The notes: generated by a model not told the origin, from the sequence alone. DNA of 64,000 bases from Salvator merianae (GCA_003586115.2 QVOM02000021.1:9128248-9192247), one strand, 5' to 3'; numbered from the stretch's first letter, positions 1 to 13,010 are shown. Numbers and translations are program-made.

Positions 1-780
1 CCACTTCCTTCCCGCACAGGATCCAGGAGGATATCATGACTATAGTATCAAAACCTGTTGAGAGATCAAGCAGGATAAACAGAGTCACAATTCTTCTATC
101 ATCCATTAGGGCGACTAATATGATCCCATCCCAAACCCAGGCCTGAAACCAGCCTGAAATGCGTCTGGACCTGTAGGTCTCTCCAAGTTGCATGCCAGCA
201 ATAAGCATAGCTAAACATTGGTGTGACCACCCATTTAATAGCGCATGTGCTTATTAAATGATCAGCATGATAATCAGGGGAGTGATATTTGCCAGGCTTA
301 AACCTCTCTAGCCATTCTGGCCTTGTGTCTTATCTCAATATCAAAGCGCTTGAGTGCTTGATGCCAGTTGCTGCCATCGTCCACACCACCACAAAGAGAG
401 ATGCATTTTTAGACTCTGTATACCAGTAGCTCTCATATTGTTTCTCCCCACAGATTATGTGAAGATTTATGGAATTCTTGGCAGACTTCCTTAATAAACC
501 ATAAACTCATATAAACCAGGACCATATTATGAAAATCATGGGCCTGAGGCCAGACTGATGGAAACACTCCTATCAGTGGTACAGTTTTAATAGAAAATTA
601 ATAGACTGTACCAGTCCCCAGTCTAGGGCCTTATTAGCCCTTCTGATAACTCCAGGTCTGTCTAAAACAGCCTAAAACACCATCATCAGAGGTTGGGAGG
701 AAATCATGGAGTATAGACGGCTATAACCTTTCTGGACCCTTGAACAGAGCTCCACAGAAAACGACTAGAGAATCTCTGGG
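1..780. mobile_element. LINE-like fragment, probably CR1/L2-type
   Basis: The text resembles a reptilian LINE segment I recognise loosely (a block about GAGAGATCAAGCAGGATAAA and CATCCATTAGGGCGAC). No coding frame is intact. Family assignment is tentative. The rest of the first kilobase shows nothing else. Confidence 0.35.
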
Positions 781-1021
781 ATCCTACATTTTATTTATAT
801 ATTCATTATTAAATTTCATTTGTACATCTGCCCAACAACCTAGGCCCTCTGGGTAAATTACAGGGCAACAGTTCAAAACGTTAAAATATAAAATACAGTA
901 TCAAAGTAAGTTACAGAGCGCGTGGACTGCTGATCATGTAGTAGCAAAATTAAAAGTTTATTTTGCTTGAAATAGAATCAAGAGATAACAGGGTAAGCTT
1001 TGAGAGTGGCACAGAAACTGA

Positions 1022-1724
1022 AGCCCTTTCTGCACTGGGTCATATTCTGGATTATATCCCAGAACAGGGGGCTGCCATCTGCATACTAGAAGGAAGACTA
1101 TGGGCCTGTTCGCACTTAGCGAGTGGTACGTTTCAGGACGCACGCTAGAACGCAGGATCCGCACTTGCGAACAACCCCAGCTGACCCAAAATCTACCAAA
1201 ACCCACCTGATACTTACCTGAATCCAACCAGCTGTGGTCAACTAATTTGTAGTCTCCAACCTGACCTGCATGATCAGATGAGGATCAGGGAAGGTGCGTT
1301 TGCACCATTTCCGGGTTCAAAATGGTGGCAGGGCGGGGCTGGCGGGGCTGCGCAGGTGCAGTCTGCCAGTTCACACCCTGGTTCAGACCTTGGGATCCAG
1401 ACCCTGGTGGCCTTTTCGGACACAGGTTCGAACACAGACCCTCTGGGTTCGAACACAGACCCTCTGGGTTCGAACACAGCTACTGAACTAGTATGCTCCC
1501 ATTCGCACTGTGTTCAGCGCTGGTCAGCTTGCGGAGTGTTCCAGCGCTGACAGGTGCGAAGACCTCTCTCCGTACCCAAACCCTACCAGCCCAAACCGTG
1601 CTAGTTATACTGTTATACCGTTGTAAGTGTGAACAGGCCCAATGATAGGCCCTGCACTAGGATGTGGGTGGCAGGTCTCTAATCCAAGGTATAATCTGGA
1701 ATACAACCCAGTGCAGAAAAGGCC
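1022..1724. mobile_element. MITE family A copy, split by a nested element
   Basis: Left end CCCTTTCTGCACTGGG and right end CCCAGTGCAGAAAAGG are inverted repeats, followed inward by the palindromic block with TCTGCCATCC and GGATATAATCTGG motifs seen in other A copies. The copy is interrupted by the B element at 1102-1640. Flanks TGA and TAA look like one mutated 3-bp duplication. Confidence 0.7.
1102..1640. mobile_element. MITE family B copy nested in family A element
   Basis: Ends GGGCCTGTTCGCACTT and AAGTGTGAACAGGCCC are near-perfect inverted repeats. Inside are two tandem copies of a CTCTGGGTTCGAACACAGAC unit near 1430-1480. The target duplication is not clear. Confidence 0.7.
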
Positions 1725-1740
1725 TAAGTCTGAGGCTAGT

Positions 1741-2560
1741 AGTTGCTGACATGGATGAAGATAGCTGGAAACTCCTCCCCCATGGGATAGCTAGTTTATG
1801 AGCACCAGCCAATCAGATGACTGGAACAAAGGAAGATTTGCTGATACCGGATGGATTTCAAAAGAAGCTTATGATCTGGCTGTCAGTGGGGGATGGAGTT
1901 TCTGGCTGTGTGCATCCGTGATGGGCACCACTGGGAGAGACTCTGTAATACCTGGTCAGCCCATATATGTGTGTACATGCATATGCATTTATCCTTTCAA
2001 AGAAGTCACAGTCATAGGCAAGATCTGCCCCCTCATCTTGCATCTGATGTGCATGGAGACCACATTGTCCACACAGATGCCACAATCTTCCCCCACCATG
2101 TTGCTTTGAGTGCTGCTACAGCACTTTAAATGCAGAGCTGTTTGAAAAGGTCTCAGGGGACTTGAGGGGACTTACTGGTCACCTCTGTTGCATTCCTAAA
2201 ATTTGGACACTGGTTTGAAAAAAAACCTGGCATCAGAATCAAAGGGGGGTATTATCTTGCTTCATTCTGATGGCAAGAGAAAGGGCTGCCCCTGCCCCTG
2301 CCCCTGCCCCTGCCTGCCAAAGCTGGGAAAACCCTTGCTGTTATTGTGACAGTGAAGAGGGGAGGCAGCCTCTTCCCTGCCTGTCATGATCTAAGCCGGG
2401 TTATCCCCGCCTTTGATTTTGACAAGCGGGGCTGCTGGCATGTGGATAACATGCCATCTCATTCAGAATAGAGCTCTGGAAGGAGGAGATAGAACATTCA
2501 AAGTGCCAGGCCCCTGGCCTGTGCGGATCCTTCCATAGACTGGAACAAACTCAATGATTC
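1741..2560. other. Unassigned intergenic sequence with a (CTGCCC)n run
   Basis: No gene or clear repeat family. A short (CTGCCC)n run lies at 2287-2313. Confidence 0.5.
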
Positions 2561-3440
2561 AAGTGCCAGCCAAGGATTTAGGAACCATTAAGATAATGCT
2601 GGAGAATATAGGCTGTTCTTTTGCAAAATTAAGGAATTCATGTTTGGTAGATTTAAATTGTCCAAATTGTTGTTGAGTTCCTTAGGAATAGCTCCCAGAG
2701 CTCCTGTTACAATTGGTACAACGCTCGGTACTTTTCCCCTTAGTGTTCAACTCTTATTTGTATATCATAATATTTTGTAATTTTTCCCAACTGCTTTCCT
2801 TTGATTCTCGCTTCTTTTAGAATCACCACATCTATAAACCCTGATTTTTATTTTCTATTGTTATGTCCTGTGGATTGTACTCCAGGTGCATTCAAATGTC
2901 CCACAGAATTCTTTCCTTCTCTTATTTCAAATCTTTTTCAGATACAGGATTCCATTTTGCCCCAGCATTAAAGCCATTTTTTACACCAATTCCAGTGTAT
3001 AATTTTTGCAACTCTGTCATGTTGCATGTTGATATTCAGTTTGAGCAATTTTACAACATGCAGTGATTAAGTAGTCTACAGTTTCAATTTTGGTTTTACA
3101 TAACCAATAAGCATGTTAGATTTTAATGGCATTTGTTTATAAGGCCTTTTCTTGAGCTGCCAAGATAATCCCCTCAGTTTCATTTTTAAATATTCTTGAT
3201 TTTACCCAGCCTCACATTAGATTTCTGGCTATGTTTCCTTTAATATCATGTATGTATAGACCATGTAATGGTTTAGTTTTCCCATTATCTATCCAATTTT
3301 GTACTGTTTCCTTCTTATATTTGACCTTTGTTGTGTTTAGTCATTGTTCTTTGTTAATTGGAAGTAAAGGTTCTCAACTTTTTTTGATGTAATCCGACTG
3401 TTTCTCTTCCTCTAAAGTCTATTTCCCCTTAATAACCCCA
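2560..3440 (-). mobile_element. R4/Dong-like LINE, 3' part (RT C-terminal and CCHC region)
   Basis: The minus strand reads VPSVVPIVTGALGAIPKELN with a stop near 2586, and farther upstream CYWLCKTKIETVDYLITACC followed by KIAQTEYQHAT. The pattern C-x2-C...H/D-x-C with KLAQTEY and the PIV(V/T)GALGA(I/V) motif are typical of LINEs of the R2/R4 (Dong) group with a restriction-enzyme-like endonuclease. Several frameshifts make it a dead copy. Confidence 0.65.
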
Positions 3441-3443
3441 CCA

Positions 3444-3444
<1 letters not shown>

Positions 3445-3524
<80 letters not shown>

Positions 3525-3529
3525 TATTG
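3445..3529. repeat. (ATT)n/(ATC)n compound microsatellite
   Basis: About 14 ATT units followed by about 12 ATC units, directly abutting the LINE fragment. Confidence 0.95.
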
Positions 3530-4985
3530 CTGTAGTGGTGGTGGTTTGGTGTTTTTGTTTCCTTCTGTGTCAGGAACCAGGGAAGAATTTCAGGTGGAAA
3601 TTAGCATATACAGGACACTGGCAACAGACAAGCAGAATAAGATATTTTTAACCCTAAGGTTTTTTTTTACATATATATTTATTAAATTTTATTGTAGATA
3701 TATAAAGCATACATTTAACCCACAGGGTAAATCCATACAGGTTTAGGCTTGGTTACCCTCACTTACTGGTTATTTGACCTGTGGCTTCTATGCAGAAGAA
3801 TATTAACATTTAAACAAATTATAGGACTGCCTATGGCAAATTATTGGAAAAAACCCATGCAGTGAGTTTCATGGACATATGGCATACATACAACCTTAGA
3901 CAGTGGCAGTCAGCAAATAACTTTTATTTTGAGTTAAGCACAGCATCTCATAAATCTATTAGGGATTGTGTGAAATAGTGTATTCATGAAATTTTCATGT
4001 TCTGAATAAATATGTGAGCCAAACTGCAGGTATCTTTTTAAATTTACCCTCGTGCAATTTTGTCATACAATTCTCTATTCAAAACTGTTTACAGAATGCA
4101 CATTAGGCAGAAATGTGCATAAAATGTGTGTGATAGTGAGAACAATTCACTAATTGTGTGATATAGGCATGATCAGACAGGGCTTTTTCAATTGTCCCTT
4201 TAAGAAAAACTGTCCCATTCTCAGACGCACCAAAAAAATGCCTTCCAAATAGTTGTCCAAATATACAGCTGAGAACCTACCTTTATTTTTCCACACTGCA
4301 GTTTATATTCACATCTAAGTCAGGAAATACCTACCCTGACTATGGTTGCTACCAATAGTGGCTATCCAAGCCATTTAGGTCCCTAAATTGGGCTCAGTAG
4401 CAAGTTGGCAGCCAGAGCAGATCTTTTAAGACTGGCATGATGTGCATCTAGCCAGCTGTTCTGGACAGCAGTCTAGCTGTTGCATTCTATGCCAGCTGCA
4501 GCTGCCAAACCATCCTGAAGGGCAGCCCCACATAGAGTACCTTACAATAGTCTAAGCTAGAAGTTACTAGAGTATGGATTATTGTGGACAGATAATCCCT
4601 GTTTAGAAAGGGCCATAACTAATGAACTAGCCATAGCTGGAAATGTTCAAGAGGTGAATTTTCTGAGACTTCAAACAGGGGTAAGGCAAATGCAGGGAAA
4701 CTTTTTGTCTTTACTCAAATTCACCCACAGGACTACTCTTTAAGTGCTTCAGATCAAACCTACAGTGTGGGAGGGGGTTTGCAGTACATGAACTGGGGAG
4801 ATATCCTGTTCTTGAAGGGGACATATTACCCTAAAAGAAACAGGTACATCGTTTGTGGATACTCCTGGACTTGTCACTGGAGGTTCTGGTGGCCGTGGGG
4901 CCCAGGATTGCTTATTTCTAACTCAGGCTATACACCCTTCTGGACAGAAATAGCTTGGCCACTGTGCTCCGTGCTCTGCTAATAT
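3530..4985. other. Intergenic, with a LINE 3' fragment near 4430-4575
   Basis: Mostly featureless AT-rich DNA. 4430-4575 resembles the noncoding part of a reptilian CR1/L2-type LINE (GCCAGCTGCAGCTGCCAAAC, then CCCCACATAGAGTACCTTAC). Confidence 0.4.
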
Positions 4986-5411
4986 GGGGTCTGTTCACAC
5001 TTTGTGCTAGCAAGCATCAGGGACACTTGCTAGGAAAATGCTTCTGCACTTTGTGGAGGCCTGAGTGGCCGGGAGCAGACTATAGCTGCTCCTGATCACT
5101 CCTAGCTGTGGAGCACTAACTAGTGCTCCACAACTTTACCAGAAGCAGGTATCCAGCTCCCAGTAAAGTGAGTTCACACTTGCTGTGGTCGCTGCACTGT
5201 CGCCCGATTGCGCCTGCACACTGCATGGTGCTGGCAGTTGCCATGGTCAGGATCGAGCAAGACTACCAGCATTCACACTGCAAATGCTGTCAGCCTGCTG
5301 AAGGTGAGTACTAGGTCCGCGCAGTGCGGACAGTGTACATGCTGCATGGTCCATATCATTGTAGAACAGATTAATTATCCTGTCCTATGGTGGTAAGTGT
5401 GTAAAGACCCC
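4986..5411. mobile_element. MITE family B copy
   Basis: Ends GGGGTCTGTTCACACTTTGT and AAGTGTGTAAAGACCCC. The interior shares blocks such as GTGGAGGCCTG and GCAAATGCTG with the 7267 and 63375 copies. Confidence 0.65.
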
Positions 5412-6229
5412 AGTGTCAAAGTTTCTTTCTGGGCACAAGTTGTGAATCTGGATGGCCATGTTCTACTCCAGCAGCAACCTGTCCTAGTGTGGAATAGGTT
5501 GCTTGTTCTCTGACAGGACATCCTGCTCTCTCCTGGAACAGAGAAGGCAACTGCGGAAAGGCCCTAACACAGCAGCCCTGAGCTGCAGATATTCACCATC
5601 AAAGCAAGTCCAGTCTCTCTTTCTCCTTCATGCATGTTTCAATCCAGGGAGGATTATTGTATTTGGTGAGGTCGATTTTCATCTGGAGTTGCACAGAATT
5701 GTACAGAGTTGCACAGCATGTCATCTACCATTGATTCTTCTTATTTTGACCCTTGGTACCACTTACTGTTATCTGCCTTGCCTTCCACCCCACAGGTGGT
5801 TGATATTATTATCAAGTTGTTTGTCTGCCAGAAGCACAAGCACAATGTCCTACCAGCTCCAAATTCCAGCCTAAGTGTGAACCATGTGAATATCAGATCC
5901 AGTGGCATCAATAATCCAGATGTTCATTTTTATACTTACAGCTAGTGGTGCCCCGTGGAACACGACCCATGGCCCTCTGTCATTTTGCTGAGTCACATCT
6001 TTACCCACCACTGACCAAGGGTAGTTCCACGAGACCTAAATGAGGTTTCCTTGCCTAGTCACCTTTGCGGAAATGCTCCTGCAGCTTGCAGTATGTACAA
6101 TAAGTAAAAATAAATGGGACAAAATAGAAAGAAGAAAAAAAGATGTTCACTGGCCACTAGCTAACATTATAGCAAAAAGAATTTTGTAACTGACAGGTTC
6201 ATTTAAAAAAAAAAAAAAAAACTTCTCTT

Positions 6230-6282
6230 CTCCTCCCTTTTCAGGCACTGTTACCTGTTGCTTTTAATGAAGCCCATGTTTA

Positions 6283-6338
<56 letters not shown>

Positions 6339-6430
6339 AACCCACCCTGAGACAGGGGGGTAAACAGCAGGATAGAAATATAAGTAAAAAATAAACACGC
6401 AAGTAGGCAAATAAAAATAATAATAATAAA
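6230..6430. repeat. LINE 3' tail with an (AT)23 microsatellite
   Basis: GTAACCCACCCTGAGAC followed by an AT-rich tail is the recurrent 3' end of a LINE family present about eight times in this window. (AT)23 at 6289-6334 sits inside it. Confidence 0.7.
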
Positions 6431-6920
6431 TTCATTTTGTTCCAATCAATGAAAAGCTGGAGTTTAAGTCCTTCTTGAGTCAGTCCCGTAGCCAGCTCCA
6501 TATATATGGGGGGGCGGCACAAATTTGAGGGTGAATGAGTAATATGTCACATTAATTACATTGGTGGATTAAAAATTGGGGGGGGCAAAAATGGGGGGGG
6601 CTGCCCCCCTCCCCCCCCGCTACATGCCTGTCTTAAGTGCAGTGTGATAGTAATTAAAGGAGCTGTTGTTCCTAAACCAAACTGTTGGGTATTTCCACTT
6701 CTTTACATCTGAAGAAATTAGATACAGTGCAACTGAAAAACCTCACGGATTAAAGTGGTTTGACCGGAGAAAGGAGAAAAAAAGATTCCACGCGGCAGGG
6801 CAATTTGTAGAATGTTTATGTATCAGGGATTATACCATTGCAAAGTGCTTTCATACAATTCAAGGGAAACCAAACCTACAAGACGTGAAGAGAAACCAGC
6901 ATAGGCTCTAGGATTGCTAT

Positions 6921-7046
6921 GGGTGATTCTGCACTGGCCAGTATACCACAGGCTGGATGGAGCCTTCCTTAGACTGCACCAGTGTGTGGAAGGGAAAGTC
7001 GTAATAGATTTGCTGATCTGGTATACCAGCCAGTGCGGAATCGTGC
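6921..7046. mobile_element. MITE family E copy
   Basis: Ends GGGTGATTCTGCACTGGCC and CAGTGCGGAATC are inverted repeats, with interior similarity to the 20953 element. Flanked by TAT on both sides (6918-6920, 7047-7049). Confidence 0.75.
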
Positions 7047-7266
7047 TATGACTGCTTTTGATTTCTGCTTGTAGGAATCTATGGGTACAAGACAGGAGGA
7101 GGAAAGTAAGCAACATGAGCCTTCCATATGAGGTGGTCTGAGACCAACAACAAGCACAAAGTGCAACAGTAAAAATTGTCAGACTCAGCAGCCAGTCAAA
7201 CTGGAAGCACTCAGCCAGCTGGCCAGCTGCAGGGGTTACAGGAGCCTCTTCAGTAATTGGGCCCTT

Positions 7267-7725
7267 GGGCCTGTTTGCCCTTGAAGCTAATGAGTGTCAG
7301 GGATGCTCATTAGCTAAGTGCCTCTGCATTTTGTCGAGGCCTGTGCAATTGGGAGCAAACTCCAGCTGCTCCCCATAGCAGCTAACTGTGGAATACAAGA
7401 TTGTGCTCCACAACCTGATCAGGAGCAGCTAGCCTGCTCACAGTCAAGTGCATTCACACTCACTTCTGGGTGCGAATGCATGGCTGTGTAGTGCACCGCA
7501 GCAGCACCTGCATGATTAGGTGATTGTGTCTGCGTGCACCTGTGCAATCCGCAGCACTCCCAGTCACCATGGCAACAGTCAGACGCTTCCCTGCAGTTGT
7601 CATGGCGAAGATCAGGAGTGGGATTACCAGGATTCGCAGTGCAAATGCTGGTATCCTGCTGGTATTCCTGTCTAGGACCCTGCAGCGTGGACGGTGGTGA
7701 CATGGTGGGCAAGTGGCCATATGCA
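7267..7725. mobile_element. MITE family B copy, right end lost
   Basis: Begins GGGCCTGTTTGCCCTT and shares the interior of the 4986 copy in order (TTTGTCGAGGCCTG, GTGCTCCACAAC, GCAAATGCTGG). No matching right terminus was found; the right limit is approximate. Confidence 0.55.
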
Positions 7726-8139
7726 CTGACCTCTCATCCCTTCCTCCAAAAGGGTCAACTTAGCAAGCATCCTCTTTGAAGTTCTCTGAGGTTACCCCTT
7801 CAGAGGAGTAGGCATGAGTATATGAATTTGGATTGATTTTCCATCTCATGCTGGCTTTTTGGCTGGAACATCAGGCCACATACCCTAAGTTCTGGTGTAA
7901 GTTGAGGGACTTCATCTGGGGTAGAGACCATCTGCTTAAACATATAATCTTGGGAGCTCTCATGTGGAGCAGCATTCTGCTTTCACCAATGATCAAAGAG
8001 CCATCTCCACATTGATTCCATCCAGACCCCATCAGGGTCTGCCTCTCCACTTGATGGAAAAGCTGACCAATAACAAATCTTCTACCATCCTGTTTCCACT
8101 TGTGATGGCAGAAAGCAGTGATTGTGCCACCCCGTTACT

Positions 8140-8425
8140 TGGTGCAATTGCCAATCAAGGTGCAGTCTTTGGAACAGCCTCCTTCTGGAGGTTCACCAGG
8201 CATCTACATTATATGGTTTTCGATGCCTAGTTAAAACACACCTCTTCACCTGGGCCATTGATGTTAGCTTCCTCTAAGTGCTGCCTTGTCAGGGAAGGAG
8301 GGTGGGTTCTATTTAATCTATTTTAGAAACATTCTATATGTTTTGTCTTTTTATTATTGTTACCCACCCTGAGACCTTCTCAGGCAGGACATAATTCTTA
8401 AATAAATAAATAACTAAATAAATCT
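8140..8425 (+). mobile_element. L2/CR1-type LINE 3' end
   Basis: Reads like the C-terminal coding end (TTCTGGAGGTTCACCAGGCA) followed by ACCCACCCTGAGACCTTCTC and an (AAAT)n tail. Confidence 0.6.
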
Positions 8426-8429
8426 TCAG

Positions 8430-10450
8430 AGGGCATGTTTTTGCTGCCCTCAGTGGAGCTTCCATTATTGAAAACGATGCCTCCACGCTCAAAAGTTGAG
8501 ACAAGGAAGCATTATTTTCGGCAGCAATTGTGATGCCTCCTCCATGATCTTGTTAGGAAGCCACTTCCATTTTGAAACGGAGGCACAACTGGAATCTCCA
8601 ACGCATCCTAAGAAATTACTTTCACTTTCCCATCTTGCATCTGCACTGCTAACTTTGAAGCAATTGTAGGCTCCAGTGGGAGGGGTGTTTTCTTTCAGGT
8701 CAGTTGGTGGGACAGGAAGCAGGGCAGAATCCAGTGATTCATCAGGTTTGGGACATATGGTTTCCATAGTGCTTTCAGTAATGCCATTAGGAGTGTGGCA
8801 AGGCTTTCAAGTTTGGAACTGCGCTTGGAAAAGCTTAGCTGTCATCTCTCAATCTCTCTTTTTCTCTCTTTTTGGAGAACACTTCAGTTTGAAGAGCCCA
8901 ATTGTAAATTAGGTGAGGGACAAGAATTTCCCCAATCATGCATTTATGGTCTTAACAGAACATTAAATTGAGTACCACTAAACCCATGTGCTTCTTTCTG
9001 AATCAGGCTTGGATGCATAACAGCCCCAGTACAATTGGCAGTTCCTTTGAAACAAAACTTGAGTTGTAGGCCTGGAAAATTTCTCTGTTTGAGGCCATCA
9101 AGAGTCATTGCAATTGGGATAGGCAAAAATTAAACTCCAGAAGCCAATGAATCAAATTATGAAGAAATAGGATAAAGGCCAAGAAGAAGAATACACTTCC
9201 AAGTACAGACATTGCAAGAAAGTTTAACCTCCATGGTGTATTAGGGGCCCACTTATACTAGGTGGTTCTTATATTGATAAGCTTTCTCTCTGGTCAACAA
9301 TTGATAGCAGATAGTGCTAAACATAACAGTTCAGTACCACTGATTCACATTCTCTTATTGACAGCTAAGGTTGAGGTAATGATTTACAAAAGACCACCCA
9401 GTATGAGATCAGTTCAGAAGAGATTTGAACCCAGGCTTCAGACTCACTGTGTAATTTAATGCTTCCCTAAAATTTCCTTCTGTGCATAGTGTTCTCTGTA
9501 TGAAGGGCTTAGAGTTATAATTGTAGGGAAATCTGCAGAGGAAGGCTATGGAGACACAAGTGGGACAAAGCTATTAAGAATGAAAGCAGCTGCTGATACG
9601 CTGGGAAAGGATAATGCACAGAGGAAAAATTTGAACTTTCCGAAGCTCTTGGAAGTCTAATAACATTTGAATCCTAGGATTACTTGAACCATCCCGGGAA
9701 GATCCCCAGAATGTGTTAATTGTTTGTCATTGTAATGTGCTAGGCAACCTATGATGTTGAAAATTTGAATGATTTAGCAGACCCTCAAGAACCGAGGTAT
9801 TTCAGAAACTAGACTGGAATGGTTGATTTTTGTTTTTTAAAGAAAAAATTAAAAAAGAACTATTACCAGATGATGCTAAGAGCAGCCTGCAAAAAAGAAT
9901 CTGCAAGAGAGAGTCTGTTGCTTTTGATGGTTTCTTTAAGGAACTCTCGCTTATCTTGATGTTTCTCTGCCTCTTTGTCTATCTCTCTCATACACAGAAA
10001 CACAGACAATTATATAGACAGAATTGTACAAAACAGTGCATGTGGAAAAAAATGTATCCATGAATATAGACGTGCACACGTGCACACATGTGCACGCGTG
10101 CACACCCACTCACACACTCAGTGTTCGTGCCAGTAGAAGCTAATCCACAAGCTTTATGTTGGAATGCTCGTTACAATGCAGACACTTTGCTTGGTCTGGA
10201 TTAGTGTGCAGTTTTTGCAGCCGCATTTACAGAGATCTGGTAACAATAACGGGGGCATGAGGATGAACATGCCCTACTGCTTAACTGGGATATCCAAACG
10301 TGCTTCCATTGATGCTACACAATGCTAAAACAAATATAAAGAATAATTTGTTTAATCCAGTGATGTCTTTGTAGTTTGTCAGCAGTCAGCTAAATATATC
10401 TGGTAGTATTAACAAAGAACAACTCAAAGTAGCAGTGGAAATGGGGACAA
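8430..10450. other. Intergenic, no gene seen; alternating purine-pyrimidine tract at 10071-10105
   Basis: No coding or clear family signal. 8430-8830 shares blocks with 14860-15080 and may be an unrecognised repeat. 10071-10105 alternates pyrimidine and purine strictly for 35 nt (CG/TG/CA steps). Confidence 0.5.
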
Positions 10451-10451
10451 A

Positions 10452-10833
10452 GGGCCTGTTTGCACTTTCCACCTTAGCATGGTAGAATTCTACCATGCTA
10501 AGGTGGAACAGACCATGGGGTGCAGTAGCCATCCGCACGGCGAGGGCTGGAACAGCCTGGCTTCTGGCACTCACAGTGCAATTGCTGGCCACTTGCCATG
10601 ACAACTGTCATGGAAATGTCCAGCTGCTGCCATGGCAACTGGGGCCAGGGCACATGGCTGTGCAGCTGCAGCCACACTGTGGCCTGCAGCATTTGTACCC
10701 AGAAATTAGTGTGAACGCTGTGTACTGGAAGCAGTCCACCACTAGTAGCCTTTGGGAGTGAACACTAGGGCCTCCACAGAGTGCAGATGCACTGTGCTAG
10801 TGAGCTCACTAGTACTAAAGTGTGAACAGGCCC
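10452..10833. mobile_element. MITE family B copy with a 38-bp perfect palindrome
   Basis: Ends GGGCCTGTTTGCACTT and AAGTGTGAACAGGCCC. Just inside the left end, 10469-10506 is a perfect inverted repeat centred on GAATTC. Confidence 0.7.
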
Positions 10834-10978
10834 TGATAGTTCAAACAGCCAGATTAAGTTCCTGAGAAGTCTATTAAGCTTTAGTAATTGTTACTGTTGT
10901 TACTGAGGATATACAAAAAACCGTTTTTGTGGTGGGTTTCCCCCCGCTCCCCCAGCTTGAAGCAAAATTTAAATGTTT

Positions 10979-11137
10979 AAAAGATTCTGCACTGACTGGT
11001 ATACCGGACCAGTAAGTGTACTAGGAACCTTCCTTTTGCACGCTGAGTGATCTAAAAGTGAACCTGATTGGGTAGGACCTCAACGGGAGGCTCCTATATG
11101 CTTGCTGGTCTGGTACACAGTCAGTACAGAATTGCCC
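10979..11137. mobile_element. MITE family E copy
   Basis: Left end GATTCTGCACTGACTGGTAT and inverted right end GCAATTCTGTACTGACTG. Interior contains the GGAGGCTCCTA-type block shared with the other E copies. TTT flanks on both sides. Confidence 0.7.
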
Positions 11138-11375
11138 TTTATCAGGGCAATGAAATGTTTTGAGCAGTCTGCCCAAAGGTAGCTCCTAGGGACACCAAAA
11201 TGGTTTAGATAGTAGAGGACTTGGCAAATTCTACAAAGGTCCACACTGTGAAAGTAATGGTCAAACAGATTTTTATTTTTTTTTTAACAAAAAGTCTAAA
11301 TGCCCATGGAAATTAATCCTAGATCAGAAATCATTAAGATAGGACTTGAAAGGCATTTTTGCAACATAAGACAGT

Positions 11376-11555
11376 GGCCCTTTCTGCACTTGGCCTTATT
11401 ACAGATTATATCTTGGAATAGGGATCTGCCATCTGCATGTTCCTATGAACTATGGCAGGCCCCACCTGGGGCCTGCTATAATCTGCACTAGTGTGTGGAT
11501 AGCAGGTCCCTATTCTGGGATATAGTCAAGAATAAAGCCAAGTGCAGAAAGGGCC
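11376..11555. mobile_element. MITE family A copy, complete foldback
   Basis: A 180-bp element with inverted ends GGCCCTTTCTGCACTTGGCC and AAGTGCAGAAAGGGCC and a long internal inverted repeat around GATATAATC and GCCATCTGCATG. No clean duplication. Confidence 0.75.
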
Positions 11556-12282
11556 AAAGGGACTCCAAGTAGGCTCGTTTTGTTTTGAGCTCAAAGCAGG
11601 CCCTAATTATAATAGCACTTCATTTTTTTCAGCTCAGAACATTCAGAGCACCCATTTTGAGTAGAAACCTTTTGTGCAACTCTAGTTAACCTATCTTTCA
11701 CCTGACATCCCCAAGGCAGGTTACGAAGTGCAGAAACAAATGAGCAAAAGAGAATTAGGTTAATACAGAATACAGTACAGCATAATTATATAGATCAGAA
11801 AGTATTCAACTTGAAGATACTATTAGGAGGGGGAAATGGGGTTATATGCAGCATCACATGGTGGGGCAGCTGGCGTTTATGGTCTGGTGAAAAGGGAGAA
11901 TGCCAACCACTGTCTGATCTTCCCCTTTATTCCACTGTGGGAGCCTCAGCTACATAGAGGAAATGGTAGCCAAATCTATCAATTTTTGTTCGTTTTTAGT
12001 CAATCAGTTGAAGTTCAGTTTTTCTCCATTACTTTTTCTGTCTGCAATATTTTACAAAACGTTTGTTTAATAATGGTTTTGGGGGGAAAAAAAAGTTCTT
12101 ACATATGCACTTTTGTTAATAATTTGGAAGAATACACATTACAACATGCAATGTTTTCCCAACTGGATTTTAAACAATTAACATGCATGTTTAGGATACG
12201 CATCATATCCTAAAACAAGCCATTATTTAGGCAGTGAGAAACATACATCACAAAATTCAGAGAAGTCTATATTTCTAAATGG
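11556..12282. other. Intergenic, nothing recognised
   Basis: AT-rich sequence without coding signal or an identifiable repeat. Confidence 0.5.
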
Positions 12283-12610
12283 CGATTTTCGTTTTCGCAG
12301 CGAAAATTTTCGAAAATTTTAGAAAACCGGAAGTGCAGAATCAATGAAATAAGTAGCGAAAAACAAACGCCGCATATCCCCCTGCCCTCTCCCTTCTATA
12401 TTTGACCGTCCACGTTGCTAATTTAAGGAGTTGCTTCGTTAAAAGTAAAAATTGCACGGAGCTTACTTTTTACCGGCGGCCGGTTTGTAGCAGGATTCAA
12501 AGCAACGAAGGTACGTTTGGGGTTCCTCACTGCAGATCAAAAGCAAGTGAAAGCAAGCGAAGGAATTTTTTTCGCTTTGATTTTTCGTCATTTTCGATGC
12601 CTTTTCGACG

Positions 12611-13010
<400 letters not shown>

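Noticed and set aside
6280..6522. Minus-strand frame with an alternating Tyr-Ile tail
   Set aside because: Translation of the (AT)23 microsatellite and a LINE tail.
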